NCBI GenBank assembly: GCA_021186555.1 | Contig: JAJKFL010000011.1 | Location: 3,726,501-3,790,500 of the forward strand | Source: Reticulitermes speratus | Lineage: Eukaryota > Arthropoda > Insecta > Blattodea > Rhinotermitidae | Length of the DNA: 64,000 nucleotides | Reading direction: 5' to 3' | Part shown: positions 43,196 through 53,607 of the stretch, piece after piece | Position numbering within the stretch: position 1 is the first letter of the stretch | Layout of the letters: every line of letters begins with the position of its first letter | Translations under genes and position numbers: made by a program | Notes under the pieces: generated by a model | Databases searched by the model: none | What the model saw: the letters and a program-made list of their open reading frames with translations, nothing else | Told to the model about the DNA's origin: nothing

Positions 43196-44213
43196 GACTC
43201 CATGTTGTTAGTTTGGAAAAGGTAGGTTGGCCAGACTGTTGTGTGTGTAATGAGACGAGAGGAAGCGGCTGTTTTCCGATTCCTTGTTTTAAACTTGGCG
43301 TTAATAATGTTCATGATGTGTAGAGTTCTTGGTTATTGTCCACTAAGTTCCCGTACTTTTTGCTTATGATGGTCATTATCGACATCAGGGTTTAGATGCT
43401 TCGGATTTTGATACTTTTTCAACATTCGACTTAAATCACTGACTCTGTCTTCCGCTGTGAACATGGCGACTGGCAGTTATGGCGAAACACTCTAACAAAT
43501 TCGACACCCGACAGAGCTGAAGAATAAAAGCTGAAGCTACCCTCATAAAACAAAGAGTGAGGTTCATGCCAGTGGTCCGTGCTCACAAACGTTGAATTAT
43601 CCTTGATTTATAGATTATTAATAATTCAGATTCGCACCCAGAATTTTTCACTGGGGGGGGGGGGGGGCTGAACCTGAGGCTATACACTCTGTATAATTTA
43701 TGTTTGATTTTAAAAAATTGTTATAAAAATCATGTCATAAATGTAATTGTAACATAACACTGTAACTGCATTTATATACATACAAATATAACTACATGTT
43801 CCATGTCTCACTCATCTAATTTAAATCACATTATCTAATCTTCTTGGTCTTTTTTTAATTTAATCTAAGACTCCTTAGATTTTATATTATATTTCTTAAA
43901 ATTCTAATGCACTGCTTATCAGCCGATTTCAGTGACTGTTTGCCACTGAAGGCTAAGCAACGTACAACGTGTAATATCATCGTGCTTGCAAAATATTTGT
44001 TTTTTAAATGTCGCTTTTGGTGGGAGAGAGGACGGGGTTGCAACCCGACAGCCCTCCCATTGGGTGCTCCTTTTTTTTTTAACAACGATGTATCGAGTTT
44101 AAACATTTAAGGCGACAAGGGCTTAATCTGTCATTATGGAAACTGAATATTTTGTGATTTTTTAGTGTAATGATTTTCCATTGTTAGATAGCCTTGTATA
44201 AAGTAAATTTAAA
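43196..44213. other. Unassigned sequence with a 15-G run
   Basis: Poly-G at 43653-43667. No gene seen. Confidence 0.45.
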
Positions 44214-44215
44214 TA

Positions 44216-44293
44216 CAGGGCATACACAAAAGAATGGTGCGGTTTCAATAGTATTCACTATTGAAACCTCACCATTCTTTTGTGTATGCCCTC
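44216..44293. mobile_element. 78-bp palindromic MITE, copy 2
   Basis: Same length and sequence as 37021-37098, with centre AGTATTCACT. Flanked by TA (44214-44215, 44294-44295). The right arm has CTCACC for CGCACC and ends CCCTC. Confidence 0.9.
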
Positions 44294-44494
44294 TATTCTT
44301 ATTTTTAAAAACAGTAGCGCTCTGATATTTATCAAAACTGTACGCCAAATTTCGCATTGCTACTGTGATGTTATTGTTGATAAGAGGAAATTGTAAAGTT
44401 TCAAGATGTGATAGTTGCCAGTGCTATTGTCTATTAAATTTAAAAAAACAGGCAGTTTAACGTCTATTAAATTTATAATCATTATTTAATCAAG

Positions 44495-44771
44495 TTTTGG
44501 AACCAAGCCAGCGTAGTCTGTATAGTGACTAGACTACGGACTGGAAGATTCGAGGATCGAATCCCGGCAGAGGCAATAGGCTTTTCTCCGAAATGTCCAG
44601 ACCTCTCTGTCTCACCCAGCCTCCCACTTAAAGCCTACTGGGTACAGCGGCCGGGGCGTCAAGTCGATAACTCAACCCCATCTAGTGCCAAGGTTAAGAA
44701 TTACTGGAGCTATACCTCTTCTCCCCCTATATGCCTTCATGGTATAGACAAAAAAACTTTACCTTCTACTT
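44495..44771 (+). mobile_element. tRNA-SINE family 4
   Basis: Exact 13-bp duplication TTATTTAATCAAG at 44482-44494 and 44772-44784. Head AGCCAGCGTAGTCTGTATAG, box B GAGGATCGAATCCCGG, TGTCCAGACCTCTC, CACCCAGCCTCCCACTT, TACAGCGGCCGGGGCGTC, ACTCAACCCCATCTAGTGCC, TGGAGCTATACCTC, GCCTTCATGG, tail CTTTACC. Confidence 0.93.
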
Positions 44772-44811
44772 TTATTTAATCAAGGGACGGAAATATTCAT
44801 TGTTTGTACAG

Positions 44812-44812
44812 G

Positions 44813-44840
<28 letters not shown>
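44812..44840. repeat. (TA)n microsatellite
   Basis: About 14 TA units. Confidence 0.95.
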
Positions 44841-44847
<7 letters not shown>

Positions 44848-44914
44848 AGCGTGTTTCGAGAAAGGAATTAATTTTTTAATTTTGTATTATTCATACCGAC
44901 TTCTTACAATTATT

Positions 44915-45178
44915 GCGTCAACCAATTCATGCATTGAATAAAATACGTTTGTAGCTATTATAAAAATCCCTTACACATTTCAGCATCGGAGTGCCATCAT
45001 CAGGGGGCCGTTCAATACAAAGGCATATAGATCCAACAAACCAACTGGATTGGTGTGTTGGATCTATTTTACTTTGTATTGAACGGCCCCCTGATGATGG
45101 TACCTCGGTGCTGAAACATGTAGGTTTTTTTTTATAATAGCTAAGAATGTATTTTATTCAGTGCTTGAGTTGGCTGAT
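44915..45178. mobile_element. Inverted-repeat hammerhead element H4
   Basis: Arms start CAACCAATTCATGCATTGAA / CAGCCAACTCAAGCACTGAA, share TAAAATAC and TAGCTATTATAA, and end in AATACAAAG...GATCCAACA around a short AT spacer at about 45039-45053. Cores at 44968-45008 (minus) and 45086-45124 (plus). The outermost AACCAACT/ATGCA string also occurs at 23900 and 60236. Confidence 0.7.
45086..45124 (+). ncRNA. Hammerhead-like core, right arm of H4
   Basis: CCCC, CTGATGA 45091-45097, T, stem II GGTACC/GGTGCT with GU pairs and a 2-nt loop, GAAA, palindrome ACATGT, A, GG. The left-arm copy (minus, 44968-45008) has CTGATGA, GAAA and ATGTGT. Confidence 0.55.
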
Positions 45179-45228
45179 GTAATAAAAATGTTAGGGAATT
45201 AATGTTTCATCATTATCCATTATATGAG

Positions 45229-45585
45229 AAGAATGGAGAAGATCAGTTGGACCGAAGGTGTGAGAAATGAAGCAGTATTACATAGAGTGAAGGAGGAGAG
45301 GAATATCGTACATACAATAAAAAGAAGAAATGCTAACTGGATTGGTCACATCTTGCGTAGAAACTGCCTTCTGAAACACGTGATTGAAGGAAAGTTAGAA
45401 GGAAGGATAGAAATGACGGGAAGACGAGGGAGAAGACGTAAGCAGCTGCTGGATGACCTTAAGGAAAAGAGAAGATACTGGAAATTGAAAGAGGAAGCAC
45501 TAGATCGCACCCTATGGAGATCTCGCTTTGGAAGGGGCTACGGATCTGTCGTAAGACAGACTACAGAATGACTGAATCCTTTATA
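45229..45585 (+). mobile_element. RTE-like LINE 3' end, copy 3
   Basis: The most 5'-truncated copy. The tail is reduced to GAATGACTGAATC after the stop. Confidence 0.87.
45230..45571 (+). pseudogene. RTE-like ORF2 C-terminus, short open fragment
   Basis: Open from inside the WRRMEKISWTEGVRNEAVLH segment through ANWIGHILRRNCLLKHVIEG, EMTGRRGRRRKQLLDDLKEK, RYWKLKEEALDRTLW and GRGYGSVVRQTTE to TGA. There is no internal stop, but it is only about 113 codons. The ATG at 45224 lies in flanking or mutated sequence. No enzymatic domain. Closest to copy 1 among the four, since it keeps GRRGRRRK. Confidence 0.8.
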
Positions 45586-46416
45586 TGGCTTGTTCTGTTT
45601 GGGACTTAAATCGGAAGCACCAAGTTACTTGGATATGTGGTGGGACCCTTCTTAAGAGTACATCTAAGTCCGTCATTATGTACCTCTGTACAAAGGACAA
45701 GATACAGAAATGCCTAGGGCTGGTTAGTACATGCGCCCAGCGGACTGTGAATCTGCGTTCCCAACGAAAAGTAAGTTGCGCATCGCCACAGCAAAGAGTA
45801 ACTCAGTAACATAATTAATAACATAACAAAACCGCCATCGCTTGGACAAATAAAGAAACAAAAATATAATAGGCAACTAAACAAGAATAATAAGAAAGTT
45901 TCCGCCGTAGTTATGCAGCCAAGTAGCTCGACCTACAGCGCTGGGTCTCCAGTTAGTTAGGAACGGCAAATTGTGCGTAAAGAATAGCAAATCGTGACAG
46001 CCATGCCGAGAGGGTAGTCACAACGGGTGCCATAGGATGTGTCAAAAATCTGATGTCCTTAGTGCCAAGTGTCAAACGCTCAAACCCGTGTAACAATTCT
46101 TAGTATGCACTTCGTCTGTCATTATCAGATCATTAGAAATATTGTAGGTTCTAAGAGTGATTACACCGGTGGGAAACTGAAACACAATGTGGACCTATAG
46201 GACACATATTAAATAAAAGTGTCATTTCGTGAAATATATTTCTGTTTATTCACCGATTATCGACGCCACGTATCCTATATTCTAGATACGGATAACTTCA
46301 CCAAATTAGGGAAATGCTGCAGGATAAGTTTAAATTGTAATGATTTTACATTATAGAAACTTTTAAATGTCTTTTTAAAAGTAAGCAGCATAAAGCCACC
46401 ATTTAAAGTATACTTA
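45586..46416. other. Unassigned sequence
   Basis: No gene or repeat partner recognised. Confidence 0.45.
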
Positions 46417-46927
46417 TTGCTGTATACTCTAGGAACATACAGCTGTCTCTCTGTGTTGCTGTATTGCTGTATACTCTAGGAACATACAGCTGTCCCTCTG
46501 TGTTGCTGTATTGCTGTATACTCTAGGAACATACAGCTGTCTCTCTGTGTTGCTGTATTGCTGTATACTCTAGGAACATACAGCTGTCTCTCTGTGTTGC
46601 TGTATTGCTGTATACTCTAGGAACATACAGCTGTCTCTCTGTGTTGCTGTATTGCTGTATACTCTAGGAACATACAGCTGTCTCTCTGTGTTGCTGTATT
46701 GCTGTATACTCTAGGAACATACAGCTATCTCTCTGTGTTGCTGTATTGCTGTATACTCTAGGAACATACAGCTGTCTCTCTGTGTTGCTGTATTGCTGTA
46801 TACTCTAGGAACATACAGATGTCTCTCTGTGTTGCTGTATTGCTGTATACTCTAGGAACATACAGCTGTCTCTCTGTGTTGCTGTATTGCTGTATACTCT
46901 AGGAACATACAGCTGTCTCTCTGTGTT
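46417..46927. repeat. 47-bp tandem array
   Basis: Eleven copies of a 47-bp unit (TATTGCTGTATACTCTAGGA, ACATACAGCTGTCTCTCTGT, GTTGCTG). Units differ by single substitutions only (GTCCCTC, GCTATCT, CAGATGT). Each unit contains two GCTGTAT strings. Confidence 0.96.
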
Positions 46928-47394
46928 GCCTTATTTGAAGGTGTGGATTGTAAATGAGGTCTAGAATACACAGAAATTGTTCCTCTAAAAAGTTTACCTC
47001 AAAGTTGTTATAAGTCTGATTGTTAATGTATTTGCCGAAATGTAATGCGATGTGCGAGATCAGAAGTTCTTATAGCGATGTATGAAGTTAGTGCCACCGA
47101 CGACACTGCGTCATGTCCCAAAAGACTTAAAAATACCCATAAAGCAACACTTTTCTTCTTCTAATATACTTCTAAATATGTACACTGTGTTACGTTCACA
47201 CACACATCTGTCAGTTGCAAGGTTCTAAAAAATGTTGAATATCTTGATAATAAATTATGGCACTTCTAGAGTAATGAATCAAATTTGTACAAGAGATGTG
47301 TTATTTCTATTAAATGTAAATTTTCAAAATTTGTTTGTGTGTCATATTCGCAGGCTAATTAAAACCGAACTACGGATTTACAAGGCGTTTTCTC

Positions 47395-47398
<4 letters not shown>
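46928..47398. other. Unassigned sequence
   Basis: No gene or repeat partner recognised. Confidence 0.45.

Positions 47399-47455
<57 letters not shown>
47399..47455. repeat. (TA)n microsatellite
   Basis: About 28 uninterrupted TA units. Confidence 0.97.
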
Positions 47456-47459
<4 letters not shown>

Positions 47460-47587
47460 CGTTATAACAGCGATCAGTAATTCTTATTTAGAAAAGCCGA
47501 TTCAGCTATAGAGGTTACATATGTTGACAGGGAAAGATGATTATGAACAGTGAAGATTCAACATTCCGAAAAACATATTATGTATAA

Positions 47588-47858
47588 CGGGCTAGAGGAT
47601 AGAAAACCGACGAATCGATGTTCGTTTCCCGGCAGAGGAAAGAATTTTTCTCTTTTCCGAAACATCCAGACCGGTTCTGGGTTTCATGCAGCCTCTTATT
47701 TGATCGACGTCAGAAGGTCTTTCCTCGAGGATAATGCAGTCGGAGAGCCAAGCAGGTAACTCACCTCCATCCATGGCAAACTTTAAGAATAAATGGAGCT
47801 GTGACTCCATTCCCGCATGTCTTCATACTCTGCAAAGGGACAAATTTAACTTTAATCC
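47588..47858 (+). mobile_element. tRNA-SINE family 4, 5'-truncated and diverged
   Basis: Box B remnant TGTTCGTTTCCCGGCAGAGG, ACATCCAGACCGGTTCTGGG, GCAGCCTCTTATTTGATCG, AACTCACCTCCATCCATGGC, AAATGGAGCTGTGACTCCAT, GCATGTCTTCATACTCTGC, tail AACTTTAATCC. Confidence 0.78.
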
Positions 47859-48370
47859 TAACATAAAATATGTTAGTGATTTAGTGTTAGTTACTTCGTG
47901 TACCACATGTAAAATGTTGTCTGTGGTAGCAATGCAGACTAAGACGAGTCGCGATGATTGCAATGAAGGGCCCGAGAATCCCGTTTGTAATTCCTTTGTT
48001 CAGCCGCGTCGACCGCATCTCGGGGAGTGTCACCACAATGAGAGGCATTTACACACCTTAGGATCATCAATCGACTCCCTCCATTCCGTTCTGATAGATG
48101 ACCCACTGCAGACGCAGATCTGTTGTGCGCAAAAAGGGACGATGTAGCTTTATTCAATTTACGCAAAATTGGTTTCACACTTGCGTATCTAACGACTAAC
48201 TTAACTGAATACTTCATAGACCTGTAGTAATCTATTTCAAGGTTATTACTGCAGCTGTTGTCTGGAATTATCCCAGAATACTGAGAAATATTTAGTCAGG
48301 CCCTTATCTCTGCATAGGTTCGAATTCAAAGCTTTGCCAAGACCATAATCTCCTCCATAATATGCAGTAA

Positions 48371-48657
48371 AAGGTAAAGGTAAAGGTCACCCTAGAACAG
48401 GCCACGAAGGCCCAGAGGAGGAGTAGAGGTATAGCTCTACTCTTTCCTTAACCTCGGCGCTAGATGGGGGTGGGTGGTCAACGCCACGCCCTGGCCGCTT
48501 TACCCCCGGGAATGATCCAGTACCCATTGTACAGGAGGCTGGGTAGGCCCCAGGGCCGGTCTGGACGGGTGCTGAAAATCTCGCACCCACCGGGATTCGA
48601 TCCCCGGACCGTCCAGCCCGTAGCAAGTCGCTATACCGACTGAGCTATCCCGGCCCA
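48371..48657 (-). mobile_element. tRNA-SINE family 4, best-preserved copy
   Basis: Exact 15-bp duplication CATAATATGCAGTAA at 48356-48370 and 48658-48672. Minus strand: head GGGCCGGGATAGCTCAGTCG with GTATAGCGACTTGCTACGGG (canonical box A TAGCTCAGTCGG), box B GGGGATCGAATCCCGG, body CGTCCAGACCGGCCCTGGGG, CCTACCCAGCCTCCTGTACA, AAGCGGCCAGGGCGTGG, CCACCCCCATCTAGCGCCGA, GGCCTCTGGGCCTTCGTGGC, tail of three TTTACC. It looks like a younger insertion. Confidence 0.96.
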
Positions 48658-48746
48658 CATAATATGCAGTAATATTCACGAATTATCAATGTGATCAAAT
48701 AAACTGAGACGAAAAGTGCGCAGGGAATGTAGCATGCATTAAAAAG

Positions 48747-49087
48747 GTAAAAATTCATAAGAGAAATTTACAGGAAAACCTGAAGGCAAAATAAAACTCT
48801 GAAGTAATGTTCTTGTCCATGCCATGAAGGCGTATAGGAGGAGCTGAAGCATAGCTCCACTCATTCTTAACCTTGGCAGTAGATGGAGGTGAGAATTTAT
48901 GTTTGCTTTCTAGCCACTTTACACCGGGAAAAAAACCTCGTTTTCTATCGAGTAGGAGGCTGAATGGGCCGCAGAGCTGGTCAGTACGTTTTGGAGAAGA
49001 GAAGAAATTGGCACCTGCCGGGATTCGAACACCGGATCGTCTAGCCGGTAAGCCTAGGCCATATACCGACTGCATTATCCTAGCTCC
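48747..49087 (-). mobile_element. tRNA-SINE family 4
   Basis: Minus strand: GGAGCTAGGATAATGCAGTC, TATATGGCCTAGGC, box B GTGTTCGAATCCCGG, CAGCTCTGCGGCCCATTCAG, TACTCGATAGAAAACG, GTGTAAAGTGGCTAG, CTCACCTCCATCTACTGCC, GGAGCTATGCTTCAGCTCCT, CGCCTTCATGGCATGGAC, then a tail reaching TTTTTACC. About 90 bp from copy 48371 in the same orientation. Confidence 0.85.
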
Positions 49088-49558
49088 AAAACCAAATACA
49101 TGGGAGACTAATATCAGACTGAATCTCAAAATAAATATGGTATCAGGTTTTGGAGTGGATAAAACTGGCATAGAATAGAGATGTATTGCAGTGTCTTGTG
49201 GACGTTATAATGAACATTCGGATTCAGTAAACAGCGAATAATTGTATGGCTATACGAGCGATTGCTTTACTCTCAAGAAGGAATTGAAATTAGCAAATTA
49301 GAGGAAACCTCACCTGGAATGTTTAAATCCCTTGCTTTTTTTGTCCCAAGATTGTGCGATCATGTTAAAACAACCCAAATTTTATCAACCTGTGGGAAAG
49401 AAACTGAGATTAGCCGTTAGCCATTCTAAAATTTTACAAAGCAAGAACTAAGTTCATGTAAGCACGTTTAAATAAACTACAAATAAGAAAATAATGAATT
49501 ATTTAGCCTGGTTTAGTCTGATATGTTAACTTAATATTTAACACTGTGTACCTTGTTT
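49088..49558. other. Unassigned sequence
   Basis: No gene seen. Confidence 0.45.
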
Positions 49559-49995
49559 AGTGTATAGCTTTGTATGGTTCTGAAAATTGGACACTTCGGA
49601 AAGTGGATCAGAAATAACTGGAAAGTTTCGAAATGTGGTGCTGGAGAAGAATGGAGAAGATCATTTAGACCGATCGTGTGAGAAATGAAGAAGTATTACA
49701 TAGAGTCAAGGAGGAGAGGAATATCGTACATACAATAAAAAGAAGAAAGGCTAACTGGATTGGTCACATCTTGCGTAGAAACTGCCTTCTAAAACACGTG
49801 ATTTAAGGAAAGTTAAAGAGAAGGATAGAAATGACGGGAAGATGAGGAAGAAAGTGTAAGCAGCTACTGGATGAACGTAAAGAAAAGAGAAGATACTGGA
49901 AATTGAAAGAGGAAGCACTAGATCGCACCCTGTGGAGAACTCGCTTTGGAAGAGGCTAAGTATCTGTCGTAAGGCAGACTGCGGGATGAATGAAT
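49559..49995 (+). mobile_element. RTE-like LINE 3' end, copy 4
   Basis: 5'-truncated; tail GGATGAATGAATGA after CGTAAGGCAGACTGCG. It shares with copy 2 the ACGTGATTTAAGGAAAGTTA change and AAGATGAGGAAGAAAGTGTA, which introduce the same stops, plus GATGAACGTAAAG for GATGACCTTAAGG. Confidence 0.88.
49561..49986 (+). pseudogene. Disabled RTE-like ORF2 C-terminus
   Basis: Codons still read ENWTLRKVDQK then a TAA, ESFEMWCWRRMEKI, a TAG replacing Trp in the SWTDR motif (ATTTAGACC), RVRNEEVLHRVKEE, ANWIGHILRRNCLLKHVI with a TAA, and RYWKLKEEALDRTLWRTRFG with a TAA. Multiple stops; no function expected. Confidence 0.8.
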
Positions 49996-50066
49996 GACTT
50001 TATTTAGTGTCGATTGTAATGCTGGGGCACATTACAAATTGAATAATATCATATTATCATATCATA

Positions 50067-50100
50067 TCAACGGCTATTGCAAAATTGCAATAGCCGTTGA
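50067..50100. repeat. 34-bp near-perfect palindrome
   Basis: TCAACGGCTATTGCAA, AA, TTGCAATAGCCGTTGA. 16-bp perfect arms, about 70 bp right of LINE copy 4. No second copy in the window. Confidence 0.9.
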
Positions 50101-50795
50101 CGCATGTTCCCTTGTTGTCTGTCTGTCTCTGCGCCACCCCATCAAGCAAGTCAGCCACACGGAATGACCCCTACATTTTGTCATGGAGTGTGACGGCGTG
50201 TGCAAGAGTTTCTGGGGGGGGGGGGGGTGCTGAGTGGACGAGGGCGACGTCGGAAGGACGAACTGAAAAGCGCCCCAACAAATTCGACTATAGGTCCGCA
50301 AAATACTACATGTCTTCCACACAATCTGAAGACTAATTTTCCTAATCTATCTAAAATATTCAAGCCTCTTTCTTACATTGATCTATACCTAACTGATTTA
50401 GGGAATTCTTTAGAAATATATTTAGTATAATAATATAGCAACAACTGCATAATACGTCGAAAGAGGCTGCTGCATCACCAACATTTTGAGTCTGTATTTG
50501 GAATGTGTTCCCTTCAATTCCTGGCCAGACGACTGAATATTCTGATGAAGATTTCTCTGCCGTTCCTCATTCTGCTGATGAAACTTGATATTGTGCTGAA
50601 TAGTCTGTGATGGCCTCCTTCCTATTTCTTCTATATCTGTCACTAATTGCCTTCCATCTTATTGATTCTTTACAAAAATAATGCATTGTGAACATCTGCC
50701 GATATTGTGGAGTGAAATAAACTGGCACAGGAACAGATTCAATGGCCAGTTATTTCTATAAATTTTTTCTTTTTATTTCAAAAATTTCAAATCGA
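50101..50795. other. Unassigned sequence with a 14-G run
   Basis: Poly-G at 50214-50227. No gene recognised. Confidence 0.45.
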
Positions 50796-51104
50796 GGGGC
50801 ACGCGATGACGCAGTTGGTTGAGGCACTGCGCTACAAACCTGAACGTCGCGGGTTCGATTCCCGATGATGTCACTGGAATTTTTCACTGACATAATCGTT
50901 TCAGTCGCACTATGGCCCTGGGGTCGACTCAGTCTCTAACAGAAATGAGTACCGGGAATCTTTCCTGGGGGGTAAAGGCGACCGGTGCGTAGGGCTGACA
51001 ACCTTACCACCTTCATGTGCCGATTGTCTAAAGACCTGGGAGCCTCGACCTCCTGGAGCCCTAAGGGCCTGCCAAGGCTGTAATGGGATTGCTTTACCTT
51101 TACC
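50796..51104 (+). mobile_element. tRNA-SINE family 3, full length
   Basis: Head GGGGCACGCGATGACGCAGT, TGGTTGAGGCACTGCGCTAC, box B GCGGGTTCGATTCCCGATG. Body as at 12495, including CCTGGGGGGTAAAGGCGACC and GTGCGTAGGGCTGACAACCT, ending in TTTACCTTTACC. The best representative of the family here. Confidence 0.93.
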
Positions 51105-51239
51105 TATGTGAAGTCGGAAAAGTCAGGTCCTTTGGGAATCAGTTACAAGCACTGGAACAGTGAATGGACTTAACTTTCATTATGAAGCTCACACAGCTTT
51201 GCGAGGCTTGACGTTTTCACTGAGGTGTTGCTGAAGAGT

Positions 51240-51372
51240 CAGGTCTTCTTACACGTTACGTCATGTCAAATGGTAAAGTTACCAACGTTTCGAAGGATGG
51301 TTTTACATAAGCGAAACGTCCGTAAATATATACCAGTTGATAAGACGCAACATCCCATAAGGATTGCATTTT
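51240..51372. mobile_element. Small diverged M-family element
   Basis: Left CAGGTCTTCTTACACGTTAC, AAGTTACCAACGTTTCGAAG; right ATAAGCGAAACGTCCGTAAA, AAGACGCAACATCCCATAAG. The stem-loop middle is reduced to about 35 bp. Confidence 0.55.
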
Positions 51373-52969
51373 CAACATACATACTTTAGTGACTGTTGCA
51401 ACAAAATTATTACTTTCATATCTAGGCTTTATGTTATAAAGTTGGTATTTGGAAGATGCTTAGAGCATCCTTAATCTTTAGAGACAAAAGCAAACCCAGT
51501 GTCAATTTTATCCCACATTCGCCTTCTCTATGTGCCAAAACCTATAGCTGACACAAGAAGTCCTTTTGAAGAATCCACCCTTAAGGTTCGTGTGTTATAT
51601 TTACTGACATTTCAATACGCAGGGTCAACCCCCCCTGCGGTATAGGCAACCCACTTGCTTCCCTATCTTCCTGCAGTTAACTGGTAGCCATTGTCGGATT
51701 GAAGAACGACCTATTTTTCTGCGTGATTAACTGGTCAGACAGCAATCAGCAGTCCAATACCAGCACTCTGCCTCTCCAGACCGTCTTATATATCCGACAC
51801 ACACCCTCACTCACTCACACACCCACACACTTGGTCATCTGGACAGCAGGTCTGCTTTCGGTGTACTGTGTCGTTATTTCATGGTGGCCTCTGGCTTGCG
51901 CAGTAGAGGAGGCAGAATATTGAGTAATGTCGGGAGGCAAGACGTGGGCTCAGATATAGCCACGGAAGGAGAGGTAATTACAACGTGACTATAGAGATCT
52001 AGTGGGAAATGTTATCTGCTAATTGGACTCTGAAACAGAAGCGTGGCAACTGTTTTGTTCAGGAGGAGAAGGATAAAGGAAGCACTGATGTGGGGGCTTA
52101 ACTCTTAGCTCCAGGCACTACGGGTTCTGCTGTCGAAGTTTACGAGTCAGTAAAGTGACTTGATGACTGCGGAATGGAAAACGGCATTTCGATTGCCCAA
52201 AGTGACAATTGTTCTTCTACGTGCAACCGTTTCAGAAATGAGCCGGCATTAACCAATCCCTTCTCCAGTAATTAGGCCTGTTTGCTTAACACTTCATTGA
52301 GTGCGTCATCCATTACAGTTTAAGGTGACTCAGTATGTCTTCCTGATCTTATAAATCCGATGCCTTATTGTGGTATATTTTTCTAAACTTTCAGTGATGT
52401 TGTGATTACATTTGATCATATCTATATTTACCGTTTGCAAAACCTCTTAATTAATTTCTGTTCCTGTATCGTGCTGTTTACCATACTGTCCCACTTATTA
52501 TATTTCATCTGCTTTTCTGTCAACTTTGTTGATTCTTACACCATATTATCCAACTGTTGCCAATATTCATCAGTGTTTCTAAATCTGTTATACGAAATAC
52601 ATTTTGTACTTTGAAATGTGGCTACGTTCCTCCTTTTCATCTGTATTAGCTCAAATCCCCAGTCAAATAGTTTTCCTTGTAAACCTCGGTCTCCAGACTT
52701 TCATTATCCAACATATATTACACTCATGACTGTCCATGTACCTTTTACTACATCAGCCTCCACTTCCCAGCCGCTCGTTAAAGACCTATACAATTTGAAT
52801 TATCGTTTTTCAAAGCACTTTCCACAACATATTCTTTAGTATATATCACGAAACATTATATAGATTAAGAGGGTAACGTCTGTTTTGCTAATTTATTATC
52901 TACTGAACTATAATTTCTTGTGATCAGAATACAGCTTCATTATAAGAGTTCTCCTTTAAACGTGTCCGA
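51373..52969. other. Unassigned sequence
   Basis: No gene recognised. A CA/CT-rich stretch lies at about 51795-51835. Open frames are short. Confidence 0.45.
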
Positions 52970-52983
52970 ACTTGAAAATACAT

Positions 52984-53246
52984 TTTTTTTTGTATGGCTC
53001 GACAGCCCTATATGGGCCTGGGCCTCCTCGTTTCGTCGAGGTTTTATGGTCACACATTTGAGACACACCACAGTCGGTAGGACTCCTCTGGACGAGGGAC
53101 CAGCTCGTCGCAGAGACCTCTACCTGACAACACACAACACTCACAACAGACAGACATCCATGCCCCCGGTGGGATTCGAACCCACAATCCCAGTAAGCAA
53201 GCGGCCGAACACCCACGCCTTAAACCGCACGGCCACTGGGATCGGC
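52984..53246 (-). mobile_element. tRNA-SINE family 1, short form
   Basis: Exact 14-bp duplication ACTTGAAAATACAT at 52970-52983 and 53247-53260. Minus strand: GCCGATCCCAGTGGCCGTGC, GGTTTAAGGCGTGGG, box B GTGGGTTCGAATCCCACC, GGGGGCATGGATGTCTGTC, CAGGTAGAGGTCTCTGCGAC, CCAGAGGAGTCCTACCG, GACGAAACGAGGAGGCCCAG and the terminal GCCCATATAGGGCTGTCGAG before CCATAC and an A-run. It shows the shared 3' hairpin most clearly. Confidence 0.95.
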
Positions 53247-53365
53247 ACTTGAAAATACATATTACTTTAAATTTAAAATTCACATATCTTATCTTTCAGC
53301 GCAGTAACATAAACAAGATGGAATGGTTAAATTAAGCCATGAAGGCGTAAAGGAAGGTGGAGGTA

Positions 53366-53607
53366 AGATCTGCGCTCTTCTGGGCTATTACGCAGCATCG
53401 AGTGATAATCCTTTACCGAAGTATAGGGAAAACGTATCGTTTCCATCTTCAAGGGTCAAGAAATCCTTTTCTTCTTGGAATTCTTGACCCTTGAAGATGG
53501 GACTGATACATTGTCCCGAAACGTCGGTAAAGGATAACACTTGACGTTGCGTAATAACCCACAAGAGCGCAGATCTCATCAACATCGAGGCGGAAGCCTG
53601 AAATCAC
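53366..53607. mobile_element. M-family inverted-repeat element M4
   Basis: 14-bp target duplication GGAAGGTGGAGGTA at 53352-53365 and 53608-53621. Left arm GATCTGCGCTCTTCTGGGCT to CTTCAAGGGTCAAG; right arm mirrors it at about 53478-53577. A roughly 30-bp extension (CATCGAGGCGGAAGCCTGAA...) lies outside the right arm. Right core: CTTGAAGA, GGGAC...GTCCC, GAAA, ACGT, C, GGTAA. Confidence 0.8.

Noticed and set aside
47734..48147. 137-codon open frame
   Set aside because: Its first third is SINE family 4 sequence read in frame; the rest has no family resemblance.
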